Below are positions 43,790 to 55,240 of a stretch of 64,000 nucleotides of DNA, one piece after another. Under the pieces are notes generated by a model, which was not told where the DNA came from, did not search any database, and saw only the letters and a list, made by a program, of their open reading frames with translations. Positions within the stretch are counted from its first letter, which is position 1. Each line of letters starts with the position of its first letter. The DNA is from Basidiobolus meristosporus CBS 931.73 (lineage: Eukaryota > Basidiobolomycota > Basidiobolomycetes > Basidiobolales > Basidiobolaceae): the NCBI GenBank assembly GCA_002104905.1, contig MCFE01000024.1:167501-231500 (forward strand), read 5' to 3'. The translations under genes were made by a program, and so were the position numbers.

Positions 43790-46215
43790 GCGTCCGCCAT
43801 GGCATCCCAGCCATTGGGCATCAGTGCTAATTCGAGAACACATCGAGTTGGACAAGATATCGGAACTGTCAATGGGGGCCCAGCCAATGAATGTCCAGGG
43901 TGCGATCATAGAACGAGCTGGCAATCCAATGGTGATGGCGATGGTAGGTATATCTCACCCGCGTCAAACGCAGCAATGTGTCGGAGCTCTATCCCGGCCC
44001 GCGGAGATACAATAAGGCTGCGCATTGAGAGCGCAGGTTACTATGAAGCCTAGCAAGCAGCCGCACAACGGGGAAGCGGCAGGGGCGTTTCTTGCGCAAG
44101 AAGGGCGTGTTGAAACGGTCTGACGGGGAGTGCATCGTAGGGCCAGGGCAATGCCGGGTCTATCAGCACCTGTTTTGACACATTGTGAGCCCAAGAAATC
44201 AATCCACGGATTTCCTATTCTCGCATCGGGCTTCTGTGACACTTGATTGAGTGAATATAGAAATTGGATGAAAACGGGCTTTATTAACAGAAAATAAGGA
44301 ATGATTGATTCGGGCCAGATCATTTCGATCGAATAATATGGCTTTACCTCAGTGTGGCTTCGTCAACATTAGGCATTCGTAGGGTTTTCCAGGGTTTGGA
44401 ATAAACTTTTGATATTGCCAGACAGCGCTCGTGTCCTGATGTCAATACGATGGATCCTGTGGGCTTTTCCAAATGCGTTCTCCTGACCAACATCTAGAGC
44501 GACCTCACCCCTCGCTGTCAATCGAGCCAGTGATCTCAGGGGCTTTGGATCCAGTATCAAGAGCAAAGCTTATCTCGAAAGTTACTTTGGCCAGCTTGAC
44601 GTGAATCTGCGCTACAGGATTCAAACTGAGTAACCGAAGAATTCCCTGTCTATCCCAGTGTTGCGATTGGATCAGGACTGAAACAACGCACTCCAGACGC
44701 CTTCCCAGATCTCCCTCGCCGACCCAACAAGCAGCGTTCCAATCGACATGGTTTGGAGCCATCTAGGAGCACATGGGCCAAATCTGATGAAACCCCCGCC
44801 ATCTATTGGTAGTTGGTGCTGGCAGCAGGGTGTTTGCAAAATGGCGTCCATCGACCGTGTTGCGGCTGCTGGTCACTGATACTCGTAGATCTTCAGATTC
44901 CGAAGGATTAGAAAGCAACCGGAAATCTGTCTTATCTTGGGCAACTGGGTGATAGCCACACACCCTGGGGCTTGACGTGATTCATGCTACCGTACGCGTG
45001 TTTGGAGTCCAATCTTAACAGAATCTGGATACGTAATAAGTAATGTTGGCATTGATTACCAAATTTGCAATATCTCCAAAATTGATTCCGGCACTGGTCC
45101 GATTTTGCATGTAGTGGTCAGTGGGTTCTTCGGGTCACCCGCCATGTTACACCCCTAGTATCTTACTGGCATCCGCTTTGCTAGCTGATCAAAAATGGAA
45201 GAGGTGGGGGCCGAAAGTCCCTCGTTCGAGAGGGCGATGGTCGGTCAGTGTCATGGGGGTGAGGGTGTGCTTCGATGTTTGGTACTCCGGTTGATAAGTG
45301 GAATGAAATGAAGTTTATCGACCGGGAATTCTAGCTCAATCTTAAGATAGGCATAAATGCACCAATTTAGGCAACCCACTATGGATGCACAATTAACCAA
45401 GAGATATTGGGAGCAACCAAAGGATTTAGTCTATAGATTTCGCCATACGACTATCGAGAACCAGGTTAGCTTGGTTCTCCCTATGGAAACACAGTAGCGG
45501 ACTGACTTTGGTGACTAGGGCAAGAGCGCCATGCCTACCTATTTGTAAGGACAGAAGATGCAAAATGCGGTTCAAATGAAAGTTGGCTATTCTGTGGATG
45601 GGTGGATGAGTATTATGATTTCTGCTAAGCGATACACCTGTTATGAGCGTTCATGTTATGGATCTTTGAATCCTGAAAGAGAGCCGGTGGCCAAGCTGAC
45701 AGATAGCGCAAGTGACCCAGGTGTAGTTCAGTGGTGGTTTGGTACTGGTGTATTACGACTGATTGGTTTAGCACTTCATATAACCATTTTTCATGCTTTC
45801 AAATCCAATTTGGCGTCAGCGCATTTTTACGATTCCATGGAATTTTACAAATACTCGATAAATCAGTTTCGAACTTGCACAAAGACCTTCAATATATTAC
45901 CATTCGATGTCCATTGCTATCACACACTATTCCTTATTCATGAAAAGATCAGGGTAAAAGCTACATTTATGCGAAACTGAAAAGGTGCTTCGTTCCGGGT
46001 CACTACTAGTAGGACCACCAAGCGTGTAGTTTTCACTCAATGGTGCATTTGATTAAACTAAGGTAAATTTTCTAAGCAAGCTTGAGTACTCTGATAATAT
46101 CCAGTGATTCTACTGTGTTCTTGAACAGGTGATATTGTTAAAGATTATAAGCAAGCAACTTCAATAACAAAGTTCAAAAGTTCCATATTTATAATATATG
46201 TGTAATGTGATGCTT
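43790..46215. other. Upstream region of glycogen synthase and gene-free DNA
   Basis: CG-containing DNA with no supportable gene. The plus frame at 45,558-45,980 (140 codons) has no motif and no codon bias. CG content falls off after about 46,030. Confidence 0.5.
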
Positions 46216-46430
46216 AATTGTGATGTGAGTTTGGTAGTTACTTCTTAACACCTGCCTAACTTGGTTACTTAGATCATAGTCCACAAATCTTCAAGAATCT
46301 GCTCAAAGTTCTTATGGGTATTAACCTGTAATATGCCAACAAAATACCAATTATCCAGAATACAGAAAATCAAACTTGGCACACATGCTATTGGGCCTGT
46401 TGCAAGTGTTTTGTGGATATTAGAAGTAGT
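46216..46430 (+). repeat. LTR-B-like partial copy, plus
   Basis: Partial, diverged: TAACTTGGTTACTTAGATCAT, ACAAAATACCAATTATCCAGAA, TTGGCACACATGCTATTGGGCC. The 5' terminus is eroded. It runs into the next copy. Confidence 0.65.
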
Positions 46431-46433
46431 TGG

Positions 46434-46896
46434 TGCTGGAGATTTTGTAATTACAGCCAAATATTCTCCTGATTTAGGCACTTGGATCATTGCCTACAAA
46501 TTTTAGAGAATCCTGACCAAATTTCTTGTTGGGACTTGTTACATTTTCACCCAAATATCAAGTATCCAGAGAATGAGACTTCTTAGAGTTATCCAAAGAG
46601 CCCTCAACTATGTACACATGTACTTGTGACCTTCCTCAGCACACTTTACATGCTTGTTTTGCCAAGATCCTGCAAAAGTATCAATACTACTTTCTGCAAT
46701 CAATAAATCATTAAGTGAAAACCATATAATCTGCCTGTTCTCCCAATCACTTCCAATATCTCACAAGATCTTACAACAGGTTATGGGCCCCAAGCTATCT
46801 CTCCCTGAAGTACTGATCTCTGCTATTTTTGGAACTTTTCCTTTAGCTGAAAAGAAGGAAGGATCTAGTCACCATGTGTAGAAGGTGAAATCAAAA
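46434..46896 (+). mobile_element. 5' end of a family-B copia element (LTR, primer site, Gag start)
   Basis: LTR 46,434-46,778 (TGCTGGAGATTTTG to TCTTACAACA) is followed immediately by a primer site GGTTATGGGCCCC (46,779-46,791) and a leader. The first codons of Gag come next (SAIFGTFPLAEKKEGSSHHV, in the frame that ends at 46,881). The element is cut at 46,896 by another LTR-B. The primer site is the best preserved family-B copy: its complement GGGGCCCATAACC matches the initiator tRNA-Met anticodon arm. Confidence 0.88.
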
Positions 46897-47244
46897 TGTT
46901 GTAAAATTTAAAATTTCACATAAATGTTTACTCAAGTTGGTCACCTAGATTATGACCCACAAATATTAGTGAGCACTGACCAAGTTTCTTGGTGATATTT
47001 ACTAAGAATATTTACACCCAAATATAAAGTATCCAGAAATATGAAAATTACATAAGTTGTCCAAACAGCCCCAAACTTTGCACACATGTTATTGGACACT
47101 CCTAACCCTACTCTACGTGCTTATTAGGCAAAGATCATGCAAAAGTATAATTACTACTTTTATGTTTAATAAATCACTGAGTTAAAAGTATCCAACTTAC
47201 TTGTTCTTCCAATAACTTCCAATATCTCTAAAACTTTTACAAGA
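46897..47244 (+). repeat. LTR-B copy, plus
   Basis: 348 bp from TGTTGTAAAATTTAAAA to CTTTTACAAGA. It joins Gag-start sequence on its left to minus-strand copia RNase H sequence on its right, so the flanks do not match. Either a deletion followed insertion or it is the junction of two elements. Confidence 0.85.
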
Positions 47245-47317
47245 AAGCTAAGTTACCTAAGTTATTCTCTATAGCTTCACATATGGGATGATATCTAATA
47301 TCTATGTGCTTAGCTCT

Positions 47318-47660
47318 TATCTTAATCATCTTGGAGATTCTGGAAGTTATTGGAAGAAGTAGATTATATGGTTTTCACCTAATGATTTATTGAATGTATT
47401 AGTGGTACTTATACCTTTATATAGTCATAGCATAAAAAGCTCATAGAATAGGGTCATGAATATTCCAAGAGTATGTTTGCAAAGTATGGGGCTCTTTGGA
47501 CAACTTTGAAATTTTCATATTCTGAGTACCTGCTATTTTGATTAAAGTATTTTTGTAAATCCTAACAAGGAGTTTGGTCAGTATTCTGTAGTATATGTAG
47601 ATAACAGTCTAAGTGACTACATTAGGTGAGTATTTAGGCAGATTTATGAATTTTACAACA
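47318..47660 (-). repeat. LTR-B copy inserted in copia RNase H, minus
   Basis: 343 bp from TATCTTAATCATCTTGG to AATTTTACAACA. Flanking pentamers GCTCT (47,313-47,317) and GTTCT (47,661-47,665) are consistent with a target duplication carrying one later substitution. The interrupted copia sequence resumes on the other side. Confidence 0.8.
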
Positions 47661-48126
47661 GTTCTAGCATGAAAAGTTGGATTTCTACCTATTTGTATGC
47701 ATCCTTGATTATCTTGAAATTCAGTAATGAGCACTTTTTGAAATAAGCCCTAGTCTTTAAAAAGCTTACTTAGCCACATTGCTTCTTTTGTAGCTTAACA
47801 GGCTACCATATACTCTGCCTCTGTGGTAGAAAGTGCTGCAGTTAGCTGCAATCTAGAATTCCATGAAATTGCTCTTTTACAGTGAAGAAAGGTGTAGTGT
47901 GAGGTGTATCTTCTCTCTTCTAAATTTTGTCCCCAATCAGCATCAGAGTATCCCACAGGATCTTGTTCTGAATCCTTATAGGTGTACCTTAAGCAGATAT
48001 TAGCAGTTGCTTTTAGATATCTAAAAATCCACTTAACTGCTGCAATATGATCTGATCCATACTGCTGATTATGCTGGCTGACAGCTACCACTGAATATGA
48101 GATATCTGGACATGTTCCAAGCATGG

Positions 48127-48824
48127 TGTTGTATCCAAGAGAAAGTGTAATAAAACTTCTTGAATGGTTTAACTGAACCAAAGGGACAATTAAGTGCAGA
48201 ATCTTGGAATTGTCAGAGAGTGGCGGAAATATTAGCAGAAAGATTCTGATCTAATATTGGTCTTGGATATAGCTGGGTTGGCTATAAAGACAATGATATT
48301 TGTTTGCTAGGCAGGCTAGGCTTGGTGTTCTTTGGAGTGCTAGATATACTAGGCTTGGATAGAAACTAGAACGGAATTGTTGGATTCTTATTTTTGCTGA
48401 GACAGAATCTTAATTTTGTTGAGACACACACTAAACCAAAAGGTTCAGTAAACTTTATTTATACTTTTCTGATCAAGTTGAATTAGTAAGCGCCAAGGGA
48501 CTGGATTGATTGAAATCAATTTGGGTGTTCATAGGTGCATAAGATAAATGAAAATTACATCATCAATCAACTGATGTCTTGGCAACTGCACCGTGGTTGG
48601 ATAGATCTCAGATGACTAATCACCTGGGAAGGCTTGGCAGATAGGTTGATAACGTAATGACCATTTGAAAATAGATCAGGTGTGATAGCTAAAAATAGAT
48701 TCTGAGGTGGGATAAAATAAACTGTAACTGGGATTTGTTATGTTTGGGTTAGGGAAAATCAGTTAGGGTACTAGATTTTCAAACGGAGTAAAATTGGCTA
48801 AGTTTTAAATGTTGATGCACAACA
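48127..48824 (-). repeat. 698-bp solo LTR of a separate family, CATGG duplication
   Basis: Begins TGTTGTATCC and ends GATGCACAACA, flanked by perfect 5-bp duplications CATGG (48,122-48,126 and 48,825-48,829) inside a copia RT sequence that resumes directly after it. The ends and duplication size identify it as an LTR. Orientation is inferred from TATAAATAAAG on the minus strand near 48,450. It is longer than, and unrelated to, LTR-A, B and C. No second copy is in the window. Confidence 0.85.
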
Positions 48825-49082
48825 CATGGCATCCATTAGGCTGTTGAATATAGGCAAATAAGAAAAGTCAGGGCTTTCAGATGGCACCAAGCTGTCTTGA
48901 TTTGGTTGAGTGTTGACTAAGCTGAGGTTAGACTCAATTGGGGTAGTGGCTGGTTTACAGTCTTACAATTGTTGCCTCTTTGGTATATCTGAATATACTT
49001 ACACTGGCTTAGAGTGATAGTCTGTGTACTATTGTCTATAGAGAACCTTATTCTTAAGTAGTAACTGAGCTCTCCTAGATTG

Positions 49083-49430
49083 TGTTCTAAAAATTTGTAA
49101 TTCCACCTAAATATTCACCTAACATAGTCACTTAGATCATTACCTTCAAATCCTAGAGAATACTAACCAGATTCCTTGTTGGGATTTACTTGAAATATTT
49201 TCACCAAAATCCAAAGTATCCAGAACATAAAAATTCTCAAAGTTGTCCAAACAGCCCCAAACGTTGCACACATGCTCTTGGGACCTTTCTGAACCTATTC
49301 TGCATGGTTGTTACGCCAAGACCATGTAAAAGTATAAATGCTACTTTTCCATTCAATAAATCATCAAGTGAAAACCTTGTATCTACTTTTCCTCCCAATC
49401 ACTTCCATTATCTCCAAGACTCTTACAACA
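49083..49430 (+). repeat. 5' LTR-B of the plus half-element
   Basis: 348 bp with intact outer motif apart from one change in TGTTG-TA. The best full-length plus-strand LTR-B reference in the window. Confidence 0.92.
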
Positions 49431-49461
49431 GGTTATAAGCACCAAGCTGTCACTCTCTGCA

Positions 49462-50630
49462 ATGTTTACTACTGCTATTACTGGAATTTTCCCCTCTGCT
49501 GAAAAGTTGGATGGATCTAACTATCAAGTGTGGAAGGTGAAGATGAAGATGCTGCTACAAGAAAGAGGCCTTTGGGATATTGTCATGGGAGAAGAATGCC
49601 CTTCTAAAAATGTGGGAGAGGAAGCCTTAAATTACCCAAAGAAAGAGCAGAGTGCCTTAAACTGCATTTACCTTAATGTTAAAGACAAATTGCTAATTCA
49701 ATGCTCAAGAGCAAAAACAACATAGAATGCCTGGAAGGCATTAGAAGACACCTACCAGTCATGTTTGGCTGCTAAGAAAATGTATTGGAGACAAAAATAT
49801 TTTAATACAAAGATGCAGCCTGGAGAAGAAATGAAAAATCTAATTAACAGTATTACCCTGCTGGTAGATGAAATGGAATCTGCAGGCATACCAACTACTG
49901 ATGAGGATATGATAGTTACCATCCTGAATTGCCTGACAGACAAGTTTCAGGGCCTTTTATCAGCCCTAGAGTCCAGAACTGAAGATTTGACCTTAAATCA
50001 CAAATATGGAAGGCTCCTGGATGAAGAACTAAGAAAAACAAGCACCAATAAGAAGGAAGAAGAAAATGCTTTAATAAGCAATGATAACCAACAAAGGAGG
50101 TACCCAAGACCCTAAAAAGGCAACAGCTACCTGTTTTGCTACTACTGCAAAAGGAAAGGACACACATCAGACCAGTGCTTCAAAAAGAAAGATAATCAGC
50201 AAAAGAAGCCTAAATATGGAAATGCTGCAACAACTGAAGATAAACTATTCATATCTGCACTAAATATGACCACGAACAAGGATTCTCAGATGTGGTATAT
50301 TGACTCTGGAGCATCTCAACACTTTACACACCAAAAAGAAATTTTTACCCAATATCACAAAATTCTAATCAAGAAGGTTATCATGGGTGACAATAGAACA
50401 CTTGATGCAGCAGGAGAAGGAACTATCCAAGTAAACCTTATAAGCAGTGATGGAAGCCATACACCAACCTTTAAAGAAGTACTCTATGTACAAGAAATAG
50501 CCAAGAACCTACAATCTGTAAGCAAGGCCACTGCAGAAGGACTCAGTCTCAGCTTTGACAATTCTGGATGCAGGATCACTAATCAAAATGGTGCCCATAT
50601 TGCTTTGGGTATCAGAGATCAAAATCTATG
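49462..50630 (+). pseudogene. copia Gag and protease (family B, plus)
   Basis: Gag begins MFTTAITGIFPSAEKLDG and continues with NYQVWKVKMKMLLQERGLWD. After a stop at about 49,723 the same frame resumes, with YWRQKYFNTKMQPGEEMKN, LLVDEMESAG, ILNCLTDKF and ALESRTEDLTLN. A second frame carries a perfect CCHC zinc knuckle CYYCKRKGHTSDQC (50,137-50,178). The protease loop WYIDSGASQHFTH and VIMGDNRTLDAAGEGTI follow, then a GAG-pre-integrase start (IALGIRDQNLCKL). After about 50,630 the frame only reads antisense RT. Motifs are intact, but at least one stop and one frameshift break the reading. Confidence 0.9.
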
Positions 50631-50635
50631 CAAGC

Positions 50636-53208
50636 TTTTTAAACTTGCAGACCATATGGAGGTTATGCTGGTCAACAGGCCCTTCAGGCTGGCCCATACA
50701 CATGGCTTCATTGTGTTACCAATCACAAATGCAGTTTTACATCCACTTGATGTAAGAAAAACTGATATTTGGCTGTAATAGACAAATTAATTGGATGGAA
50801 TTAAGCTTGCTACTTGTGTATGGGACTCATTATAGTCAGTTCCTCTTGTTTAAGAGTAGCCTTTGGCCACGATTCTTGCTTTGTATTGCTCAATTGCACC
50901 ATCAGCCTTGTATTTTGTCTCAAAGACTCATTTGCATCCAATTTATCTTTGGCTGATTGGTAATTTGATCAAGTTCTAAGTTTATATTCCTGGGCACTGC
51001 TTCAGGCTGAGCCATGGCTTTAGAGCTGTCTAGAGTGAGAAAACTCTCATTGTGTTGATCTGCTTCAATCCAGACTATTAGTGCACTTGAGACAGAATTT
51101 TTGTCATCATCCAAGGTCATTTTTTGTGAACATTTTGGAATTTTTGCCAAATAACACATCCATGGAGTTGATCAGCTTCTTTGCTTTAGTATTATAGAGT
51201 CTGTATGCCATACTCTCATTGCAGTAGCCCTAAAATAAGAATATTAAACTTGTTGACACAAATTTTGACTGATTTCCAGGCAGCTTCTTGGTAAATGCTG
51301 TTCACCCCAATATTCCTAGATGCTTTGCACTTGGTTTCTATTGATCCCCTACCTCAAATGGTGTAGGGTTACTAAGTATTCTATTATAACTCCAACTTTC
51401 AAGATATTCAGCTGTGGCAACCAATTCTACAAATAATCATAGACATACTTTTGATCATTGTTCATCAATCTTGCCATATCAAGCATTGATCTATATGCAT
51501 GTTCTGCCACTTCATCTTGCTGTAGAGAGTTTGATACAGTAATCTTTTGCTTTATCCCATGAATTTTACAGAAGTGAGTGAAGAGTTTTCAGGTACACAC
51601 TTAGCCTTTGTCAAAGAGTATTTTCCTGGTTTTTTCACCAGCTTCTCTCTCCACCATGGCTTTAGACTCCCTGGGCTTATACAGAGCATTTTCCTATTGT
51701 ATCATGAAGTAGACCCATGTTTATCCTGTATAATCATCAATATAAGTGATTAAATACTCCAACCTGCCTAAGGATAAATTTTGCATAGGTCCAATTTTCC
51801 TTAGTTTAGAATGCCCCAGACCTCTTGAGTAGCTGTTCAGCTTGCATTCTCTGTATGCAGGCTTCACCATGCTCCAATTTAGCTAGGTGATCAACTTTCA
51901 CTCTGGAAATTAGTAGAACTTTGACCATTTTGCTCAATTAGTCAAAATTGATGTGTCTATATTTCCTGCGGCAATGCATTAGTGCTTCTTCATTTAAGTT
52001 ATATATACTGACTTTAAGATATGATGCAATATAGGAAAACCTGTATGAATTCTGATCTTTGATACCAAAAGCAATGTAGGCATTGTTTTGATCAGCAATC
52101 ATGCATCCAAAATTGTCAAAGCTGAAGCTGAGTTGTTCTGCTGTGGCCCTGCTTACAGATGGCAGGTTCTTGACTATTTCTGGTAAGTAGAGTACTTCTT
52201 TGAAGGTAAGTGTATGACTTCCTTCACTGCTTTGAGGTTTACTGGGATAGTTCCTTCTCCCACTGCATCAAGTGTTCTATTGTCACCCATGAAAACCCTG
52301 TTGATTGGAACTTCTTGATACAGGATAAAGTTCTTTGTGGTGGGTAGAGTGTTAAGATGCTCCAGAGTCAGTGTACCATGTCTGAAAATTCTTGTTAGTA
52401 GTCATATCTAGTGCATATATGAATAGTTTATCTTCAGTTGTTGCAGCAGATCCATATTCAGGCTTTTTTTTGCTAATTATCTCACTTTGTCAGGCCCCTG
52501 ACTGAGGTGTGCCCTTTCCAGTTGCTGTGGTTACAAAAATAGTACTGTTGCTTTAAAAGGGTCTTGAGTACCTTCTTTGTTGGTTATCATTGCGGATAAA
52601 AGCATTTTCTTATTCCTTCATGTTGGCACTGAATTTTCAACATTCCTCATCCAGAAGCCTTCCATGTATGTAATTTAAGCTCAAATCTGCAGTTCTGGAC
52701 TCTAGGGCTGATGCAAGGCTCTGAAACTTGTATGTCATGCTATTCAGGATGGTAACTATCACATCCTTATCAACAGGTGGTACACCTGCAGATTTTGTCT
52801 CATCCACCAGCAGGGTTATTCTGCTAACTATATTTTTCATTTCTTCTCCTGACAGCATCTTTGTAGTAAAGAATTTTTGTCCAAGGTAGATTCTTTTAGC
52901 TGTTAAACATGACTGGTTTGTGTCTTCTAATGCCTTCCAGCCATTTTTGCTATTTTTGCTGTTGAGCATTGAATTAGCAATTTGTCATTAACATTTCAGC
53001 AAGTGCAGTTAAATGCACTTTGTTCCTTCTTCTAGCACTTAAAGGCTTTCTCTCCAACATTATTAGGAGGGCATTCTTCTCCCATGGCAATATCCTAAAG
53101 GTCTTTCTCTTGGAGAAGCATCCTCATCTTCACATTCCACACTTGGTACTTAGATCCATGCAACTTTTCAGCAGATGGAAAAGATCCGGTGATAGAGGTA
53201 GTAGTCAT
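50636..53208 (-). pseudogene. copia Gag-Pro-IN-RT remnants (family B, minus)
   Basis: Gag starts MTTTSITGSFPSAEKLHG at 53,208 and reappears at 52,637-52,969 (KALEDTNQSCLTAKR, KMLSGEEMKNIV, ILNSMTYKF, ALESRTADLSLNY), closely matching the plus-strand Gag. Protease and GAG-pre-integrase sequence follows to about 51,900, integrase across about 51,150-51,900, and RT from about 51,100 downward. In RT, a YKAR-like KGY segment is lost to frameshift, but LHQVDVK (near 50,740-50,760) and a VCK..KKL block (near 50,640) remain. Stops are frequent throughout. It is more decayed than the family-A element. Confidence 0.85.
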
Positions 53209-53239
53209 TGCAGAGAGTGACAGCTTGGAGCTCATGATC

Positions 53240-53586
53240 TGCTGTAAGAGTCCTGGAGATATTGGAAGTGAATGGGAGAACAAGTAGATTATTTGGTTTT
53301 CAAATAATGACTTATTCAATATAAAAGTAGTAATCATACTCTTACATGGTATTGGCATAAAAGCAGATAGAATAGGCTAAGGAAGGCTCCAAGAACATGT
53401 GTGCAAAGTTTGGGGCTGTTTGGAAAACTTTGAGAATTTTCATGTTCTGGGTACCCAACATTTTAGTGAAAATATTCCCAGTAAATCCCAACAAGAAATT
53501 TGGTCAGTATTCTCTAAGATTTGTAAGTAATGATTCAAGTGACTGAGCTAGGCTAATACTCAGGTTGAATTATAAATTTTACAACA
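53240..53586 (-). repeat. 5' LTR-B of the minus element
   Basis: 347 bp from TGCTGTAAGAGTCCTGG to AATTTTACAACA. The neighbouring primer site reads GATCATGAGCTCC on the coding strand, a damaged form of GGTTATGGGCCCC. Confidence 0.9.
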
Positions 53587-55240
53587 CCAAGTAAGTAATA
53601 AGTGATTACAAAGTAGATAAGCCTATAATAAATAGAGGGTCAGAAATTTACTATAGCAGTAGAACATACTTACTATACTATATTCTGAGCTAAAGACTAA
53701 GGATGCTAGTGGAAGGTATATATTCTATTAGTTTATTGATCTCCCAATATACTATTTCAGCATCAACATGCTGAAAGTTGCTGAGTATTGTTGATAAACC
53801 CCCATATCCTTGAGTACACCCTAAACAAGTTCTAATGCAGTACAACAGTATATTTGTGCCAAGTCAAGGGCCTTTTATACAAGTATGAGAAATTACATAT
53901 CTTGGGTACTAGATAGTTTAGTGAAAGTATTCTGAGTAGGTCCCAACAAATGATTAGGTTAGAATTCCCTAAAAACTGCAGGTATAGATCTGAGTAACTT
54001 GCCTAGGAGAGTACAAAGGTGGAATTACAAATTTTACTACAATAACTACCTTGCAAGTAGCCCTTGCTACTTTATTGTTTTTAGTGTTTACCACTAAATA
54101 TATGAGAAATGTTTGTACTGGGTTGTTATGGAGTATGGTACTAAATAGCTTCAAAACATTTGTCACACTGCATTTGAAGACTATGTAGTGCCCTCTTGCA
54201 GTCAGGACATCATCAACATGGAGCAAATGGGCACAAGATTAGTATGTATCCTCATTTAAATGGTTCCTGGTCTATTTCTACCCAACCGGCTCTGCCTCCT
54301 TATGGTAGAGGGGTATTCATGTCTGAGATACAACAGGGTAAGGATTCTGCCTAATTGATAAATGCAAAATCCACTCCAATATGAGAGTTGATGCTGTTCA
54401 AAACTCATTCAACTGGCACCAATACAGGAACTTATATTCAGTATTGGTATTTTAAGCTTTTTTATGCAGAACATCCAAGGACTTGATTGAATTGTTTACT
54501 TCAGTGCTGTGGAGTCTTCATGTTAGTTTCACTGAAGTAGCCCAAGCACATGCACTTTACTTCTGAAGCCTCTCTATACAGAATCTCATATGTGAGTTCC
54601 ATCTCATAATCTATTAGTATGGTAAAGACATCTTGCTAGTATTCAATGCTTAAATAAACCCCAATAAAGATGATGGTCAAGGTACTAAAGACTCACAGAC
54701 TTTGATCAAGATGATCAGGTCAATGGGGGTATTCTGGTGCAATACAAAGCAAGTTAAACAGACACATAGGCAATTTATTCCACCAGTTGCTTTTGATGTC
54801 TCTAAAACTGTCAGAACACTAAGAATGTGCATGTCAAGTGTGGGGGCATTTGATCAACTCCAAAATATTCCATGTACTGGGTAAATGGTATTATGGCAAA
54901 ATCTTTCAAAGTCTCCACTGAGAGGTTAGGCCAGAATAAGGAAAAATTTATAAGCTAAAAACTAAATGACTTGGCTATATATATGCACTGTATAGCTACC
55001 CAATTGGTATCTAATCATCTAGATAAGTACATTACCTTAGTAGCCAACCTAGATTATCATCAAGGTATCATAAATACATACAAGAATCTAAGCTGTCAAC
55101 TCAAAAGAAACAACTATATTAGCCAGTCAAAGCAGCTAATGATGCTGGAAATAAGCACAAGTATACCTGGTTGCTATAATGGATGAACAGGGGTTTTATA
55201 AAACGAGTTGATACCATTACCTATACATAGCAAATTGCAC
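53587..55240. other. Repeat debris with eroded LTR-B and copia pieces
   Basis: No gene. An eroded minus LTR-B lies at about 53,860-54,045 (TTGGGTACTAGATAGTTTAG, GTGGAATTACAAATTTTACTAC) and another at about 54,800-54,970. A minus frame at 54,045-54,240 reads LLHVDDVLTARG, which may be a copia RT YVDD block. CG content recovers after about 55,200. Confidence 0.55.

Larger units (their letters stand above)
47245..49082 (-). pseudogene. copia RT/RNase H fragment split by two LTR insertions
   Basis: The copia sequence is present as three pieces: 47,245-47,317, 47,661-48,126 and 48,825-49,082. Joined in concept, they run along RT C-terminus to RNase H on the minus strand. Blocks include PATTPIESNLS and NSLM (third piece), then LGTCPDISYSV, QYGSDHIAAVKWIFRYLK, YSDADWG, the RNase H core, and STTEAEYM (second piece). 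The YSDADWG and STTEAEYM motifs, which hold RNase H catalytic acids, look preserved, unlike family A. The gaps are occupied by LTR copies at 47,318-47,660 and 48,127-48,824. The fragment is cut at 49,082 by another element's 5' LTR. Non-coding today. Confidence 0.88.
49083..50635 (+). mobile_element. 5' half of a family-B copia element, plus
   Basis: LTR 49,083-49,430 (TGTTCTAAAAATTTG to TCTTACAACA), a degenerate primer site GGTTATAAGC (49,431-49,440), then Gag and protease. It ends at about 50,620-50,640, where the sequence switches to minus-strand RT of another copy. The left flank is the split copia fragment; no right LTR exists for it. Confidence 0.9.
50636..53586 (-). mobile_element. 5' two-thirds of a family-B copia element, minus
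   Basis: Read on the minus strand: LTR (53,586-53,240), degenerate primer site, Gag, protease, GAG-pre-integrase, integrase and the start of RT. It is truncated near 50,636 against the plus-strand half-element. The two halves share LTR-Gag-protease in opposite orientation, so 49,083-53,586 forms a large inverted repeat with arms of about 1.5 kb. Confidence 0.88.

Noticed and set aside
45222-45237. CCCTCGTTCGAGAGGG hairpin that looked like a tRNA T-arm.
   Set aside because: No A box, anticodon arm or acceptor stem is present upstream.
45558-45980. Plus-strand 140-codon frame.
   Set aside because: No recognisable motif, mixed composition and no promoter or codon-bias support.
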